DNA of 64,000 nucleotides from Lachnospiraceae bacterium (GCA_017455525.1 JAFTAP010000078.1:38345-102344), one strand, 5' to 3'; numbered from the stretch's first letter, positions 17,055-25,151 are shown. Notes: generated from the sequence alone by a model not told the origin. A program made the numbers and translations.

Positions 17055-17357
17055 GGCTCGTGGGTGAATATATATTTGCTGAGGGCAAAATATGCCCTTT
17101 GGCATATTTTGAGTGCCGTTTAGACACGCCATGCGTGTCTGGCACCGGGGCGCCCCGGGGTGCTGATGCGCATAGCGCATCAAAACGCACCCGCAAAACG
17201 TCCACTGGACGTTCCGCCACTTCCCGTAAGCACTTAGTTTGAGCGTTAAGATATGCGAGATTTATCGAGCATATTAGCTCAAACTTAGTGCGTCGAGGAA
17301 GTTAGTTCGGACAAGCGTTGGCTCTGACCGAAGCAAATATATATTCACCCACGAGCC
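17055..17357. repeat. 303-bp palindromic element bounded by a perfect 26-bp inverted repeat
   Basis: Bases 17055-17080 are the exact reverse complement of 17332-17357. Inside are further hairpins: 17087-17110 (10-bp perfect stem), 17122-17140 (AGACACGC/GCGTGTCT), a 14-bp self-complementary CCGGGGCGCCCCGG at 17145-17158, 17164-17182 (TGATGCGC/GCGCATCA), 17197-17213 (AACGTCC/GGACGTT), and 17230-17244 pairing 17277-17291 (14 of 15) around ATATGC/GCATAT. No reading frame in it looks like a protein. It fills the gap between the GatZ-family and aldo/keto reductase genes, both minus strand. It resembles a MITE-like or structured mobile repeat; I see no target-site duplication. Confidence 0.9.
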
Positions 17358-17379
17358 AAAAACCACATCCTAAAAATTA

Positions 17380-18396
17380 TTATTTCGCATCAGGGCAATC
17401 TACGATCACTCCGTCTTCATCCCACAGATCATGCCAATCCGTAGCTCCGGGCCATAAGAACACCTGCCCCTTCACAAGCCTGTTATTCTTCTCTAAGGTA
17501 GCTATCGTAGCCATCTCCTCATCGGTAAGCGGCTCCGTCTGCGTTGATTCAAGATTGCTCACATATTCCATCTCATGGATAGAGAAAGGAATCGGGATCT
17601 GTCCCCTCTGTACCGCCCACTTAAGAGCGATTATAGCAGGGTGAACGCCATGCTTCTCCGCAATCGCCTTGAACTCAGGCACCTGCATATCCGCAATATC
17701 AGTCGCCACTATATCCCTCTCGGGACGCTGAGGTGAACCAAGAGGCATGAAGCCTATAGGCTGTATGTCGTGAGCCTTTAAGTAATCAAAAAGCTCCTGC
17801 TGCTGGAAGCAAGGGTGAAGCTCAAGCTCGCAAGCGACCGGCTTGATGCGGAACTTATCGACTACCTGCTCAAGCTTCGGTATCGTCATATTCGAGATAC
17901 CGATGTGACGTACTAAGCCCTTATCCACGAGATCCTCGATCTGACGATAAGTATCCATGAACTCCTCTACCGAGAAAGGCTTTGAATCAGGATTCCTTGA
18001 ATCAACGTCGCATCCCGGAGCATGATAGTTCGGGAAAGGCCAGTGTATGAAATAAAGGTCTATGTAGTCGCACTGAAGGTCTGCGATACTCTTCTTAGCT
18101 GACTTCTCGACTTCCCTGTGCATGTCGTTCCAGACCTTGGTCATGATATAGAGATCCTTTCTCTCTACCACTCCCTCGTCAAAAGCTGCCTTGAATACCT
18201 CTCCGATCTGGTCCTCATTGCCATAGCATGCTGCGCAGTCAAACATACGATAGCCTGCCCTGATCGCTCCTGCCACGGCGTTGCTGACCTGCTCAGGCGT
18301 GAACCTGTCGGAACCGAAGGTGCCCATGCCCATGCACGGAACCTTATCTCCCGTATTCAATGTAATCTGCGGTACTTTGCTTGGATCTACTCCCAT
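17380..18396 (-). CDS. Aldo/keto reductase
   Basis: This 338-residue NADPH-type (beta/alpha)8 oxidoreductase has the catalytic tetrad visible in order: Asp and Tyr in MFDCAACYGNE, Lys in IMTKVW and His in FIHWPF. It also has the family sites GMGTFGSDRFT near the N-terminus, VRHIGISNM, and an IPIPFSIH cofactor segment, where many relatives read IPKS. These enzymes reduce aldoses or ketoses to polyols or the reverse. A role in the local sugar/polyol pathway is inferred from its position between the GatZ-family and GatD-like genes. AAGGAGAA precedes ATG 18396. A hairpin with a T-rich tail separates it from the upstream dehydrogenase gene. Confidence 0.93.
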   Translation of the reverse strand: MGVDPSKVPQITLNTGDKVPCMGMGTFGSDRFTPEQVSNAVAGAIRAGYRMFDCAACYGNEDQIGEVFKAAFDEGVVERKDLYIMTKVWNDMHREVEKSAKKSIADLQCDYIDLYFIHWPFPNYHAPGCDVDSRNPDSKPFSVEEFMDTYRQIEDLVDKGLVRHIGISNMTIPKLEQVVDKFRIKPVACELELHPCFQQQELFDYLKAHDIQPIGFMPLGSPQRPERDIVATDIADMQVPEFKAIAEKHGVHPAIIALKWAVQRGQIPIPFSIHEMEYVSNLESTQTEPLTDEEMATIATLEKNNRLVKGQVFLWPGATDWHDLWDEDGVIVDCPDAK

Positions 18397-18448
18397 GATG
18401 TTCTCCTTTCATATTTTATAAAAAAATTAATTTAAAAACTATATCGTA

Positions 18449-18482
18449 GGCTTCCGAGTTAAACATATATTACTCGAAAGCC
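18449..18482 (-). terminator. Probable terminator or attenuator between dehydrogenase and reductase genes
   Basis: In the minus-strand RNA GGCTTTCGAGT pairs with ACTCGGAAGCC (one mismatch) across a 12-base loop. TTTTT follows about 10 bases later. The distance to the T-run makes it a weak terminator, more likely partial attenuation. Confidence 0.45.
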
Positions 18483-18493
18483 GGACCATAGCA

Positions 18494-19543
18494 CTATTTC
18501 TCGCTGTCAATAAGCACCTTGCCCTTTACCGTGCCCGGCGTCTTGAACCATTCAAAGGCTTCCGCTATGCCGCTTAAGGGCTGTATCTTATATACGAATG
18601 AATCATCGAATTTCAGCTCGCCCGTACCGAAGTAGTGCGCCGTAAGCTCCCATTCATGTCCGGGGAAGGGAGCAGAATATGACATCCATGAACCCGTAAG
18701 CCTGAACTCCTTACGGTTCATATTCTCCCACTCATCAACCGTAAAGGTAAGCTCCCTTGTAGGAGTACCGATGAAGCAGACATCGGCTTTATTCGCCGCA
18801 AGCTCAAACGCCATCTTCATGGTTATAGTATTGCCGGCTGTCTCATACACATAATCAAAGCCTCTGCCATCCGTAAGCTCCTTCGCCTTTTCCATGAAGC
18901 CCTCTTCCTTTGTGTTTATTCCGGCGTCGGCGCCAAGACGTGCGGCAAGCTCAAGCCTTTCATCCACGATATCGAATACTACCGTCTTTTTTGCGCCGAA
19001 TATCTTCGCCCACTGCATAGTCATCATACCGATAGTGCCGCCGCCAAGTATCGCAACGGTCTTTCCGCCTTTGTAATCCGCTCTCTCCAGGCCATGCAGC
19101 GCAACGGTCGCCGGCTCGAAGAATGCTCCCTGTATGAAGCTTACTTCATCCGGAACCTTCACGACATTTTTCTCAGGCACTGCGACGTACTCCGCAAAGC
19201 TTCCGAATTCCCTCGACCCTATGAAGCTGTAATGCTTGCAGAGAGAATAATCTCCCCTCTGGCAGTCGGGGCACTTCATACAGGGCACAAGGGGCATACC
19301 TGCTACTTTGTCGCCAACCTTTACTGATGTGACCCCTTCGCCTATCTCGTCAATCACTCCGGAGAATTCGTGTCCGAGCACGTTCGGATAATAGTGGCAT
19401 GCGTCGCCGTTTACTCTTGGGATATCGGAACCGCATATTCCGGTATATTTTACTTTTACGACTACTTTTCCCGGCTCCGCCTTAGGCTTTTCGATATCCT
19501 CGTAGCGGATGTCCTCTCTTGCGTGTACAACTCCTGCTTTCAT
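18494..19543 (-). CDS. Zinc-dependent polyol dehydrogenase, GatD-like (MDR superfamily)
   Basis: The 349-residue medium-chain dehydrogenase has catalytic zinc ligands in TGICGSDIPR (Cys) and LGHEFSGVIDEIGEG (His-Glu). A four-Cys structural zinc lobe spans CMKCPDCQRGDYSLC, and the NAD(P) fold has GGGTIGMMTMQWAK. Overall it resembles galactitol-1-phosphate 5-dehydrogenase and related sorbitol-type enzymes, which oxidise a secondary alcohol of a polyol or its phosphate to a ketose. The frame is open to 19591, but AGGAGG before ATG 19543 and the family opening MKAGVVHAREDIRYEDIE fix the start. It lies downstream of the FGGY kinase. The substrate is not determined. Confidence 0.93.
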   Translation of the reverse strand: MKAGVVHAREDIRYEDIEKPKAEPGKVVVKVKYTGICGSDIPRVNGDACHYYPNVLGHEFSGVIDEIGEGVTSVKVGDKVAGMPLVPCMKCPDCQRGDYSLCKHYSFIGSREFGSFAEYVAVPEKNVVKVPDEVSFIQGAFFEPATVALHGLERADYKGGKTVAILGGGTIGMMTMQWAKIFGAKKTVVFDIVDERLELAARLGADAGINTKEEGFMEKAKELTDGRGFDYVYETAGNTITMKMAFELAANKADVCFIGTPTRELTFTVDEWENMNRKEFRLTGSWMSYSAPFPGHEWELTAHYFGTGELKFDDSFVYKIQPLSGIAEAFEWFKTPGTVKGKVLIDSEK

Positions 19544-19580
19544 AATGTCCTCCTTGAAGTATTGATTTAAGGTCCGAGGT

Positions 19581-19598
19581 CGAGTGTGCACACACTCG
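19581..19598. other. Perfect small palindrome between kinase and dehydrogenase genes
   Basis: CGAGTGTGCACACACTCG folds as an 8-bp stem around two bases, or 7 bp with a tetraloop. It has no T-tail. It may be a processing hairpin or a protein site in the kinase-dehydrogenase intercistronic gap. Confidence 0.35.
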
Positions 19599-19620
19599 CC
19601 CTCTACATCTTAGCAATTTC

Positions 19621-21123
19621 TTACTTTTTCATTGTATCCTTAAGCTGTTCGTATATTTCTAAATAAATGCTGTACCTTTTATCGTACACCTCTTTATTCG
19701 CTAAGTCAGGCTCGTGGGTGCGGATGGTGTGTACGGTTTGGGATGCGGCTTCTTCGCATGAGCCGTAGATGCCTACTCCTACTCCGGCGAGGATCGCTGC
19801 TCCGAGTGTGGTCGCCGTGTCGCTTGCGGGTACGGTTATTTTCTTGCCTGTCACGTCAGCTTTTATCTGTGTCCAGAGCAGGGAATTGGCAGAGCCGCCC
19901 ATTGCTTTTAATTCATTGACGCTAGCTCCTGCCGCTGCTGCGACTTCCAGATTGTGTCTTAGCGCAAAGGCCACGCCTTCCATGCAGGCTCTCACAAAGT
20001 GTCCTTTGGTCTTTGAGAAATCCAGTCCGTAGAATACTCCTTTTGCATCGGGATCCCATATTGGAGTGCGCTCCCCTGACATATAGGGAAGAAATACCAA
20101 ACCTTCACTTCCTGCGGGAACCTTCTCCGCTATCTCATTTAATTGGACGAGCGATGATTTACCGCTGCCGTTATTCCTCTCATAGTCTGCGAAATTCTGC
20201 TCGAACCAGCGCATGACTCCGCCGCCGCCTGTCGTGCCGCCCTGCAAAAGCCATACATCGGGCACTACATGGAAGCTTAGTATAAGTCTCGGATCTGCGG
20301 CATACTCATCTATGCATATGCTCATACCGCCTGCCTGTCCGCCCTGCTCCTGTGTCTCGCCCGCCTTTGCTACTCCTGCGCCAAGCGTTCCGCAGGCCGC
20401 ATCCAAACCTCCTGCGACTACAGGCGTACCTGCCTTAAGTCCCGTGATCTTTGCTGCTTCCTCCGTAACTTTACCGACCACATCCGTGCACTTATATATC
20501 GGTGGAAGAAAATCAGCAGGTATGCCGAGAGACTTCGCCATATCAAGATCCCACTCTGCTTTCCTCATATCAAAGCAATGCAGGCCATAGCCCATGCTTA
20601 CGTCCTGCGATATCTCGTTTGTCAGCCTGTATACGAGGAAGCTGTTGCTCTGTAGTATCTTATCTATTTTACCGTAAATCTCCGGGTGATTCTCTTTATA
20701 CCAGATTATCTTAGGAGTAGTATAAGAGGGCTTCATCGGATTGCCGGAAAGATCAAAAATGGCCTCCTCGCCGATTTCTTTATTCAGTCTGTCGCATATA
20801 TCCTGCGCCCGCATATCCATCCAGATAGGAGTGTTAATTAGAACCTTGCCGTCCTTGTCGATAGCAACCGCTGACCAGCTCTGTCCGTCAACGCCTATGC
20901 CTTTTATCTCCTCAGGCTTCACATCAGTCTCTGCGAATACCCTGCGGATACAATCGTAGACGCCGCTTACCCAATCCTCAGGATCCTGCTCTGCCCAGCT
21001 CTGATGCGGACGGAAGACCTCATACTCCGCGTTCTTCGCCGTGACTACAGTTCCGTCAGCAGCAAACACAGCTACCTTGCATGAGCTAGTACCGATGTCT
21101 ATACCAAGAAGCAGATCCCTCAT
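19621..21123 (-). CDS. FGGY-family carbohydrate kinase (xylulokinase-like)
   Basis: The 500-residue kinase phosphorylates a ketose, polyol or similar sugar using ATP. Visible features are LGIDIGTSSCKVAVFAADG (phosphate-1 motif), the substrate site WAEQDPEDW and IGVDGQSWSAVAID, the first-domain PIWMDMRA, and the C-terminal FGGY signature region EGVAFALRHNLEVA with MGGSANSLLWTQIKADVTG. XylB-type enzymes are the nearest in overall layout, but L-fuculokinase, ribulokinase and tagatose-type kinases share it. GGAGG lies 5 bases before ATG 21123, so the upstream in-frame ATG at 21135 is not needed. Its promoter contains the same operator as the importer and fucI. If the substrate is L-fuculose, this would be the missing FucK step; a tagatose-like substrate fits its neighbours equally well. 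Confidence 0.92.
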   Translation of the reverse strand: MRDLLLGIDIGTSSCKVAVFAADGTVVTAKNAEYEVFRPHQSWAEQDPEDWVSGVYDCIRRVFAETDVKPEEIKGIGVDGQSWSAVAIDKDGKVLINTPIWMDMRAQDICDRLNKEIGEEAIFDLSGNPMKPSYTTPKIIWYKENHPEIYGKIDKILQSNSFLVYRLTNEISQDVSMGYGLHCFDMRKAEWDLDMAKSLGIPADFLPPIYKCTDVVGKVTEEAAKITGLKAGTPVVAGGLDAACGTLGAGVAKAGETQEQGGQAGGMSICIDEYAADPRLILSFHVVPDVWLLQGGTTGGGGVMRWFEQNFADYERNNGSGKSSLVQLNEIAEKVPAGSEGLVFLPYMSGERTPIWDPDAKGVFYGLDFSKTKGHFVRACMEGVAFALRHNLEVAAAAGASVNELKAMGGSANSLLWTQIKADVTGKKITVPASDTATTLGAAILAGVGVGIYGSCEEAASQTVHTIRTHEPDLANKEVYDKRYSIYLEIYEQLKDTMKK

Positions 21124-21200
21124 TACGCCCTCCATGATGATTCACTCAAACTCAACCGCCACAATCAGGATGTATCCTCTTTTCTCCTGCGACAATAAAG

Positions 21201-21230
21201 AGTGTAGCACGGAGCGAAACGTTTCGTCAA
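21201..21230 (-). promoter_or_regulatory. Promoter of the FGGY kinase operon
   Basis: On the minus strand TTGACG (21225-21230), an 18-base spacer and TACACT (21201-21206) precede the kinase start. The operator at 21215-21226 lies inside the spacer and overlaps the -35. Confidence 0.55.
21215..21226 (-). promoter_or_regulatory. LacI-family operator (CGAAACGTTTCG) at kinase promoter
   Basis: It is identical to the sites at 13949 and 52174. Its position within the promoter predicts repression by occlusion of RNA polymerase. Confidence 0.8.
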
Positions 21231-21251
21231 GTAGTTTATTTAAGATAAAGT

Positions 21252-21273
21252 AAACCCTGTATTTCAAGGGTTT
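21252..21273 (-). terminator. Probable terminator downstream of queT
   Basis: AAACCCT and AGGGTTT form a 7-bp stem with an 8-base loop. In the minus direction A/T-rich sequence follows, including TTTA. It lies after the queT stop codon and between the two operator copies, so it could insulate the kinase operon from queT readthrough. The stem is modest. Confidence 0.4.
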
Positions 21274-21281
21274 TATTCATG

Positions 21282-21293
21282 CGAAACGTTTAT
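21282..21293 (-). promoter_or_regulatory. Second, weaker operator half near kinase
   Basis: CGAAACGTTTAT matches 10 of 12 bases of the operator palindrome. Its spacing of 67 bp from the 21215 site would suit cooperative or looped binding by a LacI-family dimer pair. Confidence 0.45.
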
Positions 21294-21296
21294 ATT

Positions 21297-21785
21297 TTAT
21301 ATATCTATTCTTTCAATTATAGGATATATTAGCATTCCGAGTATGCCACAGGAAATAAACTCTCCGGCAAAGACCGTTAGCATCATGTATATAAGCGCTC
21401 CGTCTATGTGGTATGCGTACTTTAAGATCAGCGGCACGACTATAGTATTCGCAAGGATCGGCGGGACGGGCAAAAGAAACCGGCTCTTATTTCTTAGCGC
21501 CCTGGTAGCAAATGCCGCTATCAGCGTAGCTATGCTTCCGAAGATAATATCCGGCAGGATCGCTCCGGTAAAGGTATTGCTTAGTATGCATCCTACGAAT
21601 AGTCCGGGGATAGCGGCAGGAGCGAAAGCCGGAAGTATAGTAAGAGCTTCTGATATCCTTACCTGCACGGCTCCGTTTGCTAGTCCGAAAGCATTGGAAA
21701 TAAGTGTGAGCACTACGTAGAGTGCGGCAATGACGCCGCCCTCGGCCGCATACAATGCGACAGATCTGTTGTTTGATTGATTCAT
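21297..21785 (-). CDS. queT: QueT-family ECF transporter S component (queuosine precursor uptake)
   Basis: The 162-residue membrane protein has about five hydrophobic segments and the QueT hallmarks GVIAALYVVLTLISNAFGLA, VQVRISEALTILPAFAPAAI-PGLFVGC and ILPDIIFGSIATLIAAFATR. QueT proteins are substrate-binding components that use the shared EcfA/A'/T module, encoded elsewhere, to import a queuosine precursor such as preQ1. AGGAG precedes the start. A candidate preQ1-I riboswitch immediately upstream supports the substrate assignment independently. It follows prs on the same strand with a 73-base gap. Confidence 0.9.
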   Translation of the reverse strand: MNQSNNRSVALYAAEGGVIAALYVVLTLISNAFGLANGAVQVRISEALTILPAFAPAAIPGLFVGCILSNTFTGAILPDIIFGSIATLIAAFATRALRNKSRFLLPVPPILANTIVVPLILKYAYHIDGALIYMMLTVFAGEFISCGILGMLIYPIIERIDI

Positions 21786-21794
21786 TTCTATAAT

Positions 21795-21838
21795 CTCCTA
21801 GTGTTTTTTTAACGTGTGGATGGATTTTCGAACACACG
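21795..21838 (-). promoter_or_regulatory. Candidate preQ1-I riboswitch upstream of queT
   Basis: In the minus-strand RNA a 6-bp stem CGTGTG/CACACG encloses a 14-base loop starting TTC and ending ATC. It is followed by the A-rich tail GTTAAAAAAACACTAGGAG, which runs into the Shine-Dalgarno. This is the layout of class I preQ1 aptamers: short hairpin, A-rich tail crossing the minor groove, and pseudoknot to the ribosome site. Loop TCC can pair with GGA of the Shine-Dalgarno, implying translational control. The assignment rests on architecture plus the queT gene next to it; an Infernal search was not possible. Confidence 0.6.
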
Positions 21839-21858
21839 GCCCCCAGGGCTTTATTTTA

Positions 21859-23043
21859 TTAAACTTCTCCCATCTTATACCTATTCACAAGCGACTGTAT
21901 GCGGTTATTCGGGTCAAGCAGGTCGCTTATGGATGAATCATGGTTAAGCGTATCTATGATATATGCAAGATACTTGCTCATATCACAGGATATATACCAA
22001 GGTCTCTGCATAAGCTCGTCGGGCTGATATACAAGATTCGTAGTGAGCACGCCGGTAATGACGCCTTCTTCTACTGCCTTATCAAAGGGCTCGAAGCCGT
22101 TCGAGAAAAGGCCGAATGTCGCAGCCACGTATATCCTTCCTGCGTTTCTCTTCTTAAGCTCGCCTGCCACTTCTATGACGCTCTCTCCGGAAGCGATCAT
22201 ATCGTCAAGCACCACGATGTCCTTCCCGCTGACATCAGAGCCTAAGAACTCGTGTGCGACTATAGGATTCCTCCCGTCCACGATCCTCGTATAGTCCCGT
22301 CTCTTATAGAACATACCCATGTCAAGACCCAAGACATTCGCCATATAGATGGCTCTCGACATGCCACCCTCATCGGGTGATACTATCATCATGTGCTCCG
22401 GCTCTATCGTAAGATCCTTAACATTTGTAAGCAGTCCCTTAATGAACTGATAGGACGCCTGTATAGTCTCAAAGCCCTTTAGGGGTATAGAGTTCATGAC
22501 TCTCGGATCATGGGCGTCAAATGTGATGATATTATCCACGCCCATCTTTGCTAGCTCCTGCAACGCTATCGCGCAGTCAAGCGATTCTCTCGCAGATCTC
22601 TTGTGCTGCCGGCTCTCATACAGGAAGGGCATGATCACGGTTATGCGCCTTGCCTTGCCTCCGACTGCGGCTATTATTCTCTTTAAGTTCTGGTAATGAT
22701 CGTCCGGGGACATATGATTCTCCTCCCCGAACATGCTGTAGGTGACGCTGTAGTTGCATACATCCACGAGAAGGTACAGATCCATTCCTCTCACGGACTC
22801 ATTTATCATGCCTTTCGCCTCTCCCGAACCGAAGCGAGGCAACGATACGTCGAGTAAGTAAGAGTTTCGCATATAGCCTGAGAAAACAAGGGAATTCTTA
22901 TGTTCATTCTCCCTGTCCTCACGCCAGCCTATAAGATAATCGTCAACCCTCTCCGCAAGCTCCCTGCATCCATCGAGCGCTATGACTCCGAGCGAGCCTA
23001 CGGGAATCGTCTCAAGACTTCGTTTATCATGTGTGTGTGGCAC
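21859..23043 (-). CDS. prs: Ribose-phosphate pyrophosphokinase (PRPP synthetase)
   Basis: The enzyme makes PRPP from ribose-5-phosphate and ATP for nucleotide, His and Trp synthesis. The 394-residue protein is longer than the ~315-residue classical form, with N- and C-terminal extensions. Core motifs are present: VMPFLYESRQHKRSARESLD (catalytic loop region), IITFDAHDPRVMNSIP (metal/ATP site), IVSPDEGGMSRAIYMANVL and the PRPP loop DIVVLDDMIASGESVIEVA. The start is GTG at 23043, overlapping the TAG of the upstream gene as TAGTG, with GGAGG 7 bases before it, so translation is coupled. It is cotranscribed with DnaD- and DnaI-like replication genes. Confidence 0.95.
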   Translation of the reverse strand: MPHTHDKRSLETIPVGSLGVIALDGCRELAERVDDYLIGWREDRENEHKNSLVFSGYMRNSYLLDVSLPRFGSGEAKGMINESVRGMDLYLLVDVCNYSVTYSMFGEENHMSPDDHYQNLKRIIAAVGGKARRITVIMPFLYESRQHKRSARESLDCAIALQELAKMGVDNIITFDAHDPRVMNSIPLKGFETIQASYQFIKGLLTNVKDLTIEPEHMMIVSPDEGGMSRAIYMANVLGLDMGMFYKRRDYTRIVDGRNPIVAHEFLGSDVSGKDIVVLDDMIASGESVIEVAGELKKRNAGRIYVAATFGLFSNGFEPFDKAVEEGVITGVLTTNLVYQPDELMQRPWYISCDMSKYLAYIIDTLNHDSSISDLLDPNNRIQSLVNRYKMGEV

Positions 23044-23993
23044 TACCCGTTCCTCCGTCTTTTAATGCGAAGATCATCACCGGTGAATTTTATTACTTTA
23101 TATTTACCGAATATCCTTGAAACCGATCTTTCAGAGTACAAATCCGTAAGCTTATCCAATTCGAGGTTTGTCGATATTATAGTAGCTCTGGAATTCAGGT
23201 CTCTCTCATTAAGTACGTTAAAAAGCTCCGAATTCACGACTGAGCTGTCTATCTCAGTCCCAAGGTCATCAATAATGAGCAGCGGGCTCGTAAATAAAGC
23301 ATTGTACTCCTCATCCTCTATATCATACGTCGAAAACCTGCGAGCCGATAAGGTGTCGAATAGCTTTATCGCACTGATATACAAAACAGCAAAGCCCCTG
23401 TCTATAAGCTCCTTTGCTATGCAGTTCGACATAAACGTCTTGCCGCATCCAACGCCACCATAGAATAGCATATTTTTATATGATTCGGCAAATGTTTCAA
23501 CGAATTCCTTTGCATCTGAATACGCTTTTTTTATATTTTCTAAATCTTCCCCCGTAAAATACTCAAAAGAGAACGTATCGAAGTTCTCTTCCTTCAGCTT
23601 TTCATACATACCCGTCTTCGCATAATAATACTCCACCAGCTTCTGTACAAGACAATGGCATTTCCTGCCTCCGACATATCCTGTGTCTTTGCAATCAGGA
23701 CATTTATAGCGCAAAGAAATATAGTCATCGGCATACCCTGCGTCTCTCAGTATTCTCTTCTTTTCACCGGATATATAAGAAAGCTCCTTTAGTATAAGGG
23801 CTGCCTCTGCTTTCTGTCCTGACGCCGCCTTTATAGCGGCCTCTGCGGATAAATCCACTGTCTTATCATCTAATGCCTTATAATCAGGCAATTTTATATA
23901 TATATCTTGTATCCGCTCCCTCTGCTCTCTTTTATCAAGCGCGAGCTGCCGCTCATATTCGGACATTATATCTCTGTACGCTCTGTTATTCAT
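23043..23993 (-). CDS. DnaI/DnaC-like AAA+ helicase loader
   Basis: The 316-residue ATPase has an N-terminal helical domain and a zinc-ribbon-like CPDCKDTGYVGGRKCHC (residues ~98-114), as in DnaI. The AAA+ core follows, with Walker A FYGGVGCGKTFMSN, Walker B LLIIDDLGTE, sensor ISTNLELDKL and an arginine-finger region YSERSVSRIFG. These proteins load the replicative helicase at origins or stalled forks. Its ATG directly follows the stop codon of the DnaD-like gene, matching the paired DnaD/DnaB-DnaI organisation of Firmicutes. Its own stop overlaps the prs start. Confidence 0.92.
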   Translation of the reverse strand: MNNRAYRDIMSEYERQLALDKREQRERIQDIYIKLPDYKALDDKTVDLSAEAAIKAASGQKAEAALILKELSYISGEKKRILRDAGYADDYISLRYKCPDCKDTGYVGGRKCHCLVQKLVEYYYAKTGMYEKLKEENFDTFSFEYFTGEDLENIKKAYSDAKEFVETFAESYKNMLFYGGVGCGKTFMSNCIAKELIDRGFAVLYISAIKLFDTLSARRFSTYDIEDEEYNALFTSPLLIIDDLGTEIDSSVVNSELFNVLNERDLNSRATIISTNLELDKLTDLYSERSVSRIFGKYKVIKFTGDDLRIKRRRNG

Positions 23994-25052
23994 CTATTTC
24001 CTCAATAACTGCTTTTCTAATTCAGCAAAATCATACTTCCGTTCCGGAAAATTATGAAACTTATTCTTCTTTTCCTTTTTCCCTGTCTGAGCCATAAACT
24101 GTCCTGAGCTCTTATTCACAAGCGATGATGCGGTCATGAGCTTGAAGCCGGCATCCTTCTTCTCTACGTCCTCCAAAGACTGTGCTCCGCTCTCATACCA
24201 TCCCTTAAGTATCTTGTCCGTATACGGGAAGGATGGATTGGCAATAGCCTTCATTGTCCTTGATACCGCCTCAAGTATTATCTTCATCGGAAAGCAGTAA
24301 TCCTTCTGCCACTTGTCTATATACTCAATCTCAAAGTCCACGGGATTCCTGTTAGATATCCCGTATGCGCGGAGCACCGTGAAATAATCGCTGCCGCTGT
24401 AGCCCCTGACCTCGGCCTTGGCTCCCGCGACATCCTTAACCCCTGCTTCGGCCCAGTTCATAGCCGTCTGCTCTATGTACCTCATGCTTGTCTTATTCTT
24501 ATCAACGCAATATTCTATAAGGTATTCTATAAGATCTGCGCCAAAGCCCAATTCATCATATATGAAAAGCAGTGTCTTCATATCTGCGGGGTTAAGCGTC
24601 CTGCCAAGATACTGCTCTGCAACGAATACGAGCTGCTTCACCTCAGCCTTGTCCCCGAATGCTGAAAGCTCGGATGCCGTATAAGGCCTGTGCTGCTTCT
24701 TATCAGATGACTGCGAGGACGTCTTCTTAGGAAGCGAGACCTCTGTTTCCTCTGCCTCCGACGGATCGTTAAGCACTATGCCGGAGACGTTCCTCTCCTC
24801 ATCGAACTCTATGGATATGATACCCTTCCTCGCCCAATAGAGCAGAGAGCGGATTATATCTGTCTCGGTATAATTAAACCTGTCCGCAAGCAGCGGCACG
24901 GTAACAGGCTCATCCGCTTCTATACAGCGCATGAGATACAGGTATATCTTAAGCTGGGCGCCGTTAGCGTCCGCCATATACTCGTCAATAAAACAATTCG
25001 AGACAATCGTATTGCCCGAATAGCGGCTTCCCTTCAGAACTATGCTATCCAT
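23994..25052 (-). CDS. DnaD-like replication initiation/primosome protein
   Basis: The 352-residue protein has an N-terminal winged-helix-like region (residues ~25-90, FIDEYMADANGAQLKIYLYL...) typical of DnaD/DnaB. It has a DnaB_2-type domain in the C-terminal half: AEQYLGRTLNPADMKTLLFIYDELGFGADLIEYLIEYC. A second helical DnaD-like segment (EYIDKWQKDYCFPMKIILEA) and a Lys-rich tail follow. Such proteins recruit the helicase loader, consistent with the DnaI-like gene fused to it by an abutting stop/start. The N-terminal and DnaB_2 domains are separated by a Ser/Lys-rich linker near residue 110. An extended -10 lies ~75 bases upstream. Confidence 0.88.
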   Translation of the reverse strand: MDSIVLKGSRYSGNTIVSNCFIDEYMADANGAQLKIYLYLMRCIEADEPVTVPLLADRFNYTETDIIRSLLYWARKGIISIEFDEERNVSGIVLNDPSEAEETEVSLPKKTSSQSSDKKQHRPYTASELSAFGDKAEVKQLVFVAEQYLGRTLNPADMKTLLFIYDELGFGADLIEYLIEYCVDKNKTSMRYIEQTAMNWAEAGVKDVAGAKAEVRGYSGSDYFTVLRAYGISNRNPVDFEIEYIDKWQKDYCFPMKIILEAVSRTMKAIANPSFPYTDKILKGWYESGAQSLEDVEKKDAGFKLMTASSLVNKSSGQFMAQTGKKEKKNKFHNFPERKYDFAELEKQLLRK

Positions 25053-25121
25053 TTTCCCTTACTTCCAGTTTTTAATGCAATCTTCGTGTGGCTTTCGCCT
25101 AATTCTCTTCAAGCGTAGCGG

Positions 25122-25130
25122 AGTATAGCA
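25122..25130 (-). promoter_or_regulatory. Extended -10 promoter of the dnaD-dnaI-prs operon
   Basis: On the minus strand TGCTATACT (TGn plus a one-mismatch TATAAT) lies ~70 bases upstream of the DnaD-like start. The -35 is weak. It sits between that gene and the murC terminator. Confidence 0.4.
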
Positions 25131-25151
25131 CAATGGTTTTTAAAATTAAAT

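Noticed and set aside
17060-17242. 60-codon frame within the 303-bp palindrome
   Set aside because: It is composed of inverted-repeat sequence, has no ribosome site and no protein-like pattern.
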